This document shows positions 63,334 to 64,000 of a DNA stretch of 64,000 nucleotides, one piece after another. Source of the DNA: Streptomyces sp. KL109B (GTDB taxonomy: Bacteria > Actinomycetota > Actinomycetes > Streptomycetales > Streptomycetaceae); the NCBI RefSeq assembly GCF_030766935.1, contig NZ_JASERL010000007.1, positions 124,001 through 188,000 on the forward strand. The letters are read 5' to 3'. Each line of letters starts with the position of its first letter. Positions within the stretch are counted from its first letter, which is position 1. The position numbers and the translations under genes were made by a program. The notes below the pieces were generated by a model. The model saw only the letters and a list, made by a program, of their open reading frames with translations, was not told the origin of the DNA and searched no databases.

Positions 63334-64000
63334 GTGCCGACTCCAGAACATTCATCCGACCCGGCCGTACCCGGCACCACCTCCGACCGCGAGATCGAGA
63401 CGCTCGCGGAGTTCGACGAGGTGGTCGCCGCGCACGGCTCGCTCGCCGGGCACCGGGTGCAGGCCGTCGATCTGACGGCCCGCACCGAACGGCTGCTCGG
63501 CGCCGACGTCGAGGGCGCCATATTCCTCGGCTGCCCCATGGACGAGCGGGCCGCGGCCGAAGTCAGAGCGCGCGGCGCCCTGGTCTTCCCGCCGGTCCCC
63601 GGCCTCCCCTTCGACCCGTACCGCGGCCACCTCTACACCCCGGACGAGCTCTTCGACGGCCTGTCCGACGAGGGCGGCGGCTACGCGGCAACCCCGGACG
63701 CCCGCGCGTACGACTGGTTCCAGCGGACCAAGGCCGACGGCGACGTATTCGCGTCGATGCTGCGCGCCGTGCACGACGACTCCGTCTCCGACGCGCTCGA
63801 CGAACTCCTCGTCGGCGCACGGGTGGTGGGCGTCATGGGCGGGCACGCGATGGCGCGCGGCACGGACGCGTACGCGGGCGCCGCCCGGCTCGGCCGTACG
63901 CTCGCCCGCTCCGGCCTCACGGTGGCGACGGGCGGCGGCCCCGGCGCCATGGAGGCGGCCAACCTGGGCGCGTACGCCGCGCCGCTCGCCGACCCGATGC
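63334..64000 (+). CDS. LOG-like Rossmann-fold protein (3' truncated by window edge)
   Basis: 222 residues visible from the GTG at 63334. The segment RVVGVMGGHAMARGTDAYAG and the later TVATGGGPGAMEAANLGAYA correspond to the lysine-decarboxylase-like/LOG nucleotide-binding motif (GGGxGxMEA). N-terminal residues 20-140 are an added domain with PFDPYRGHLYTPDELFDGLS. LOG-type enzymes hydrolyse nucleoside 5'-monophosphate ribosyl bonds; longer actinobacterial relatives have unproven roles. No strong ribosome-binding site is seen; the minisatellite ends just upstream. Confidence 0.85.
   Translation, partial: MPTPEHSSDPAVPGTTSDREIETLAEFDEVVAAHGSLAGHRVQAVDLTARTERLLGADVEGAIFLGCPMDERAAAEVRARGALVFPPVPGLPFDPYRGHLYTPDELFDGLSDEGGGYAATPDARAYDWFQRTKADGDVFASMLRAVHDDSVSDALDELLVGARVVGVMGGHAMARGTDAYAGAARLGRTLARSGLTVATGGGPGAMEAANLGAYAAPLADPM

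Overview
The window is a high-GC chromosomal segment of a Streptomyces-type actinomycete. The evidence is the strong G/C bias at third codon positions, frequent GTG starts, virtually no TTA codons in the real genes, GC-rich hairpins between genes, and the presence of a chitinase, PucR, DUF4081-GNAT and STAND-TPR proteins. From memory, the order of housekeeping genes resembles the S. coelicolor SCO56xx-SCO57xx region; this is recall and was not checked.

Left part (1-8.5 kb): a truncated trypsin-like/STAND fusion is followed by the minus-strand translation cluster rimP-nusA-ylxR-infB-DUF503-rbfA-truB (read right to left), which ends in a hairpin beyond truB. From 8.7 to 10.7 kb lie a lipoprotein, a DUF4439 ferritin-like protein and a kinase-fold protein that has lost its catalytic residues. 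A 660-bp repeat-rich gap separates these from proS. Next are two GNAT acetyltransferases flanking an NLR-like NB-ARC/TPR protein with an amyloid-like N-terminal motif, then the isoprenoid/protease block ispG - site-2 protease - dxr.

Middle part (21-38 kb): an NAD-dependent epimerase-like gene diverges from a LysR regulator. After these come a long acyl-CoA dehydrogenase, an unknown gene with a suspected frameshift, an aldehyde dehydrogenase with its PucR regulator, a membrane VirD4/FtsK-like ATPase, gabT, a PAP2 protein, a DasR-type regulated GH18 chitinase and a secreted beta-propeller protein.

Right part (39-64 kb): the dominant theme is polyamine catabolism. An operon reads aldehyde dehydrogenase - potD - potA - potB - potC - FAD-dependent amine oxidase. 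A second potD, a second aminobutyraldehyde dehydrogenase, an Lrp regulator and a class III aminotransferase lie further right. Together with gabT and the 26.5-kb aldehyde dehydrogenase, these could take putrescine through 4-aminobutanal, GABA and succinic semialdehyde to succinate. Between them sit NADAR, DUF4190, adenosine deaminase, glycerophosphodiesterase, serine hydrolase, HXXEE and DUF1990 proteins, a two-component system with a secreted partner, an ABC exporter pair and a VOC protein. The window ends in a truncated LOG-like protein.

The less ordinary content is: a protease/NTPase fusion lacking the catalytic Ser; a pseudokinase; the NLR-like protein; a decayed Rhs/DNRLRE gene fused in overlap to the second potD; a 50-bp dispersed repeat present in five full or near-full copies; and three independent minisatellite-like arrays. 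I see no CRISPR array, tRNA, rRNA, insertion sequence or phage module.
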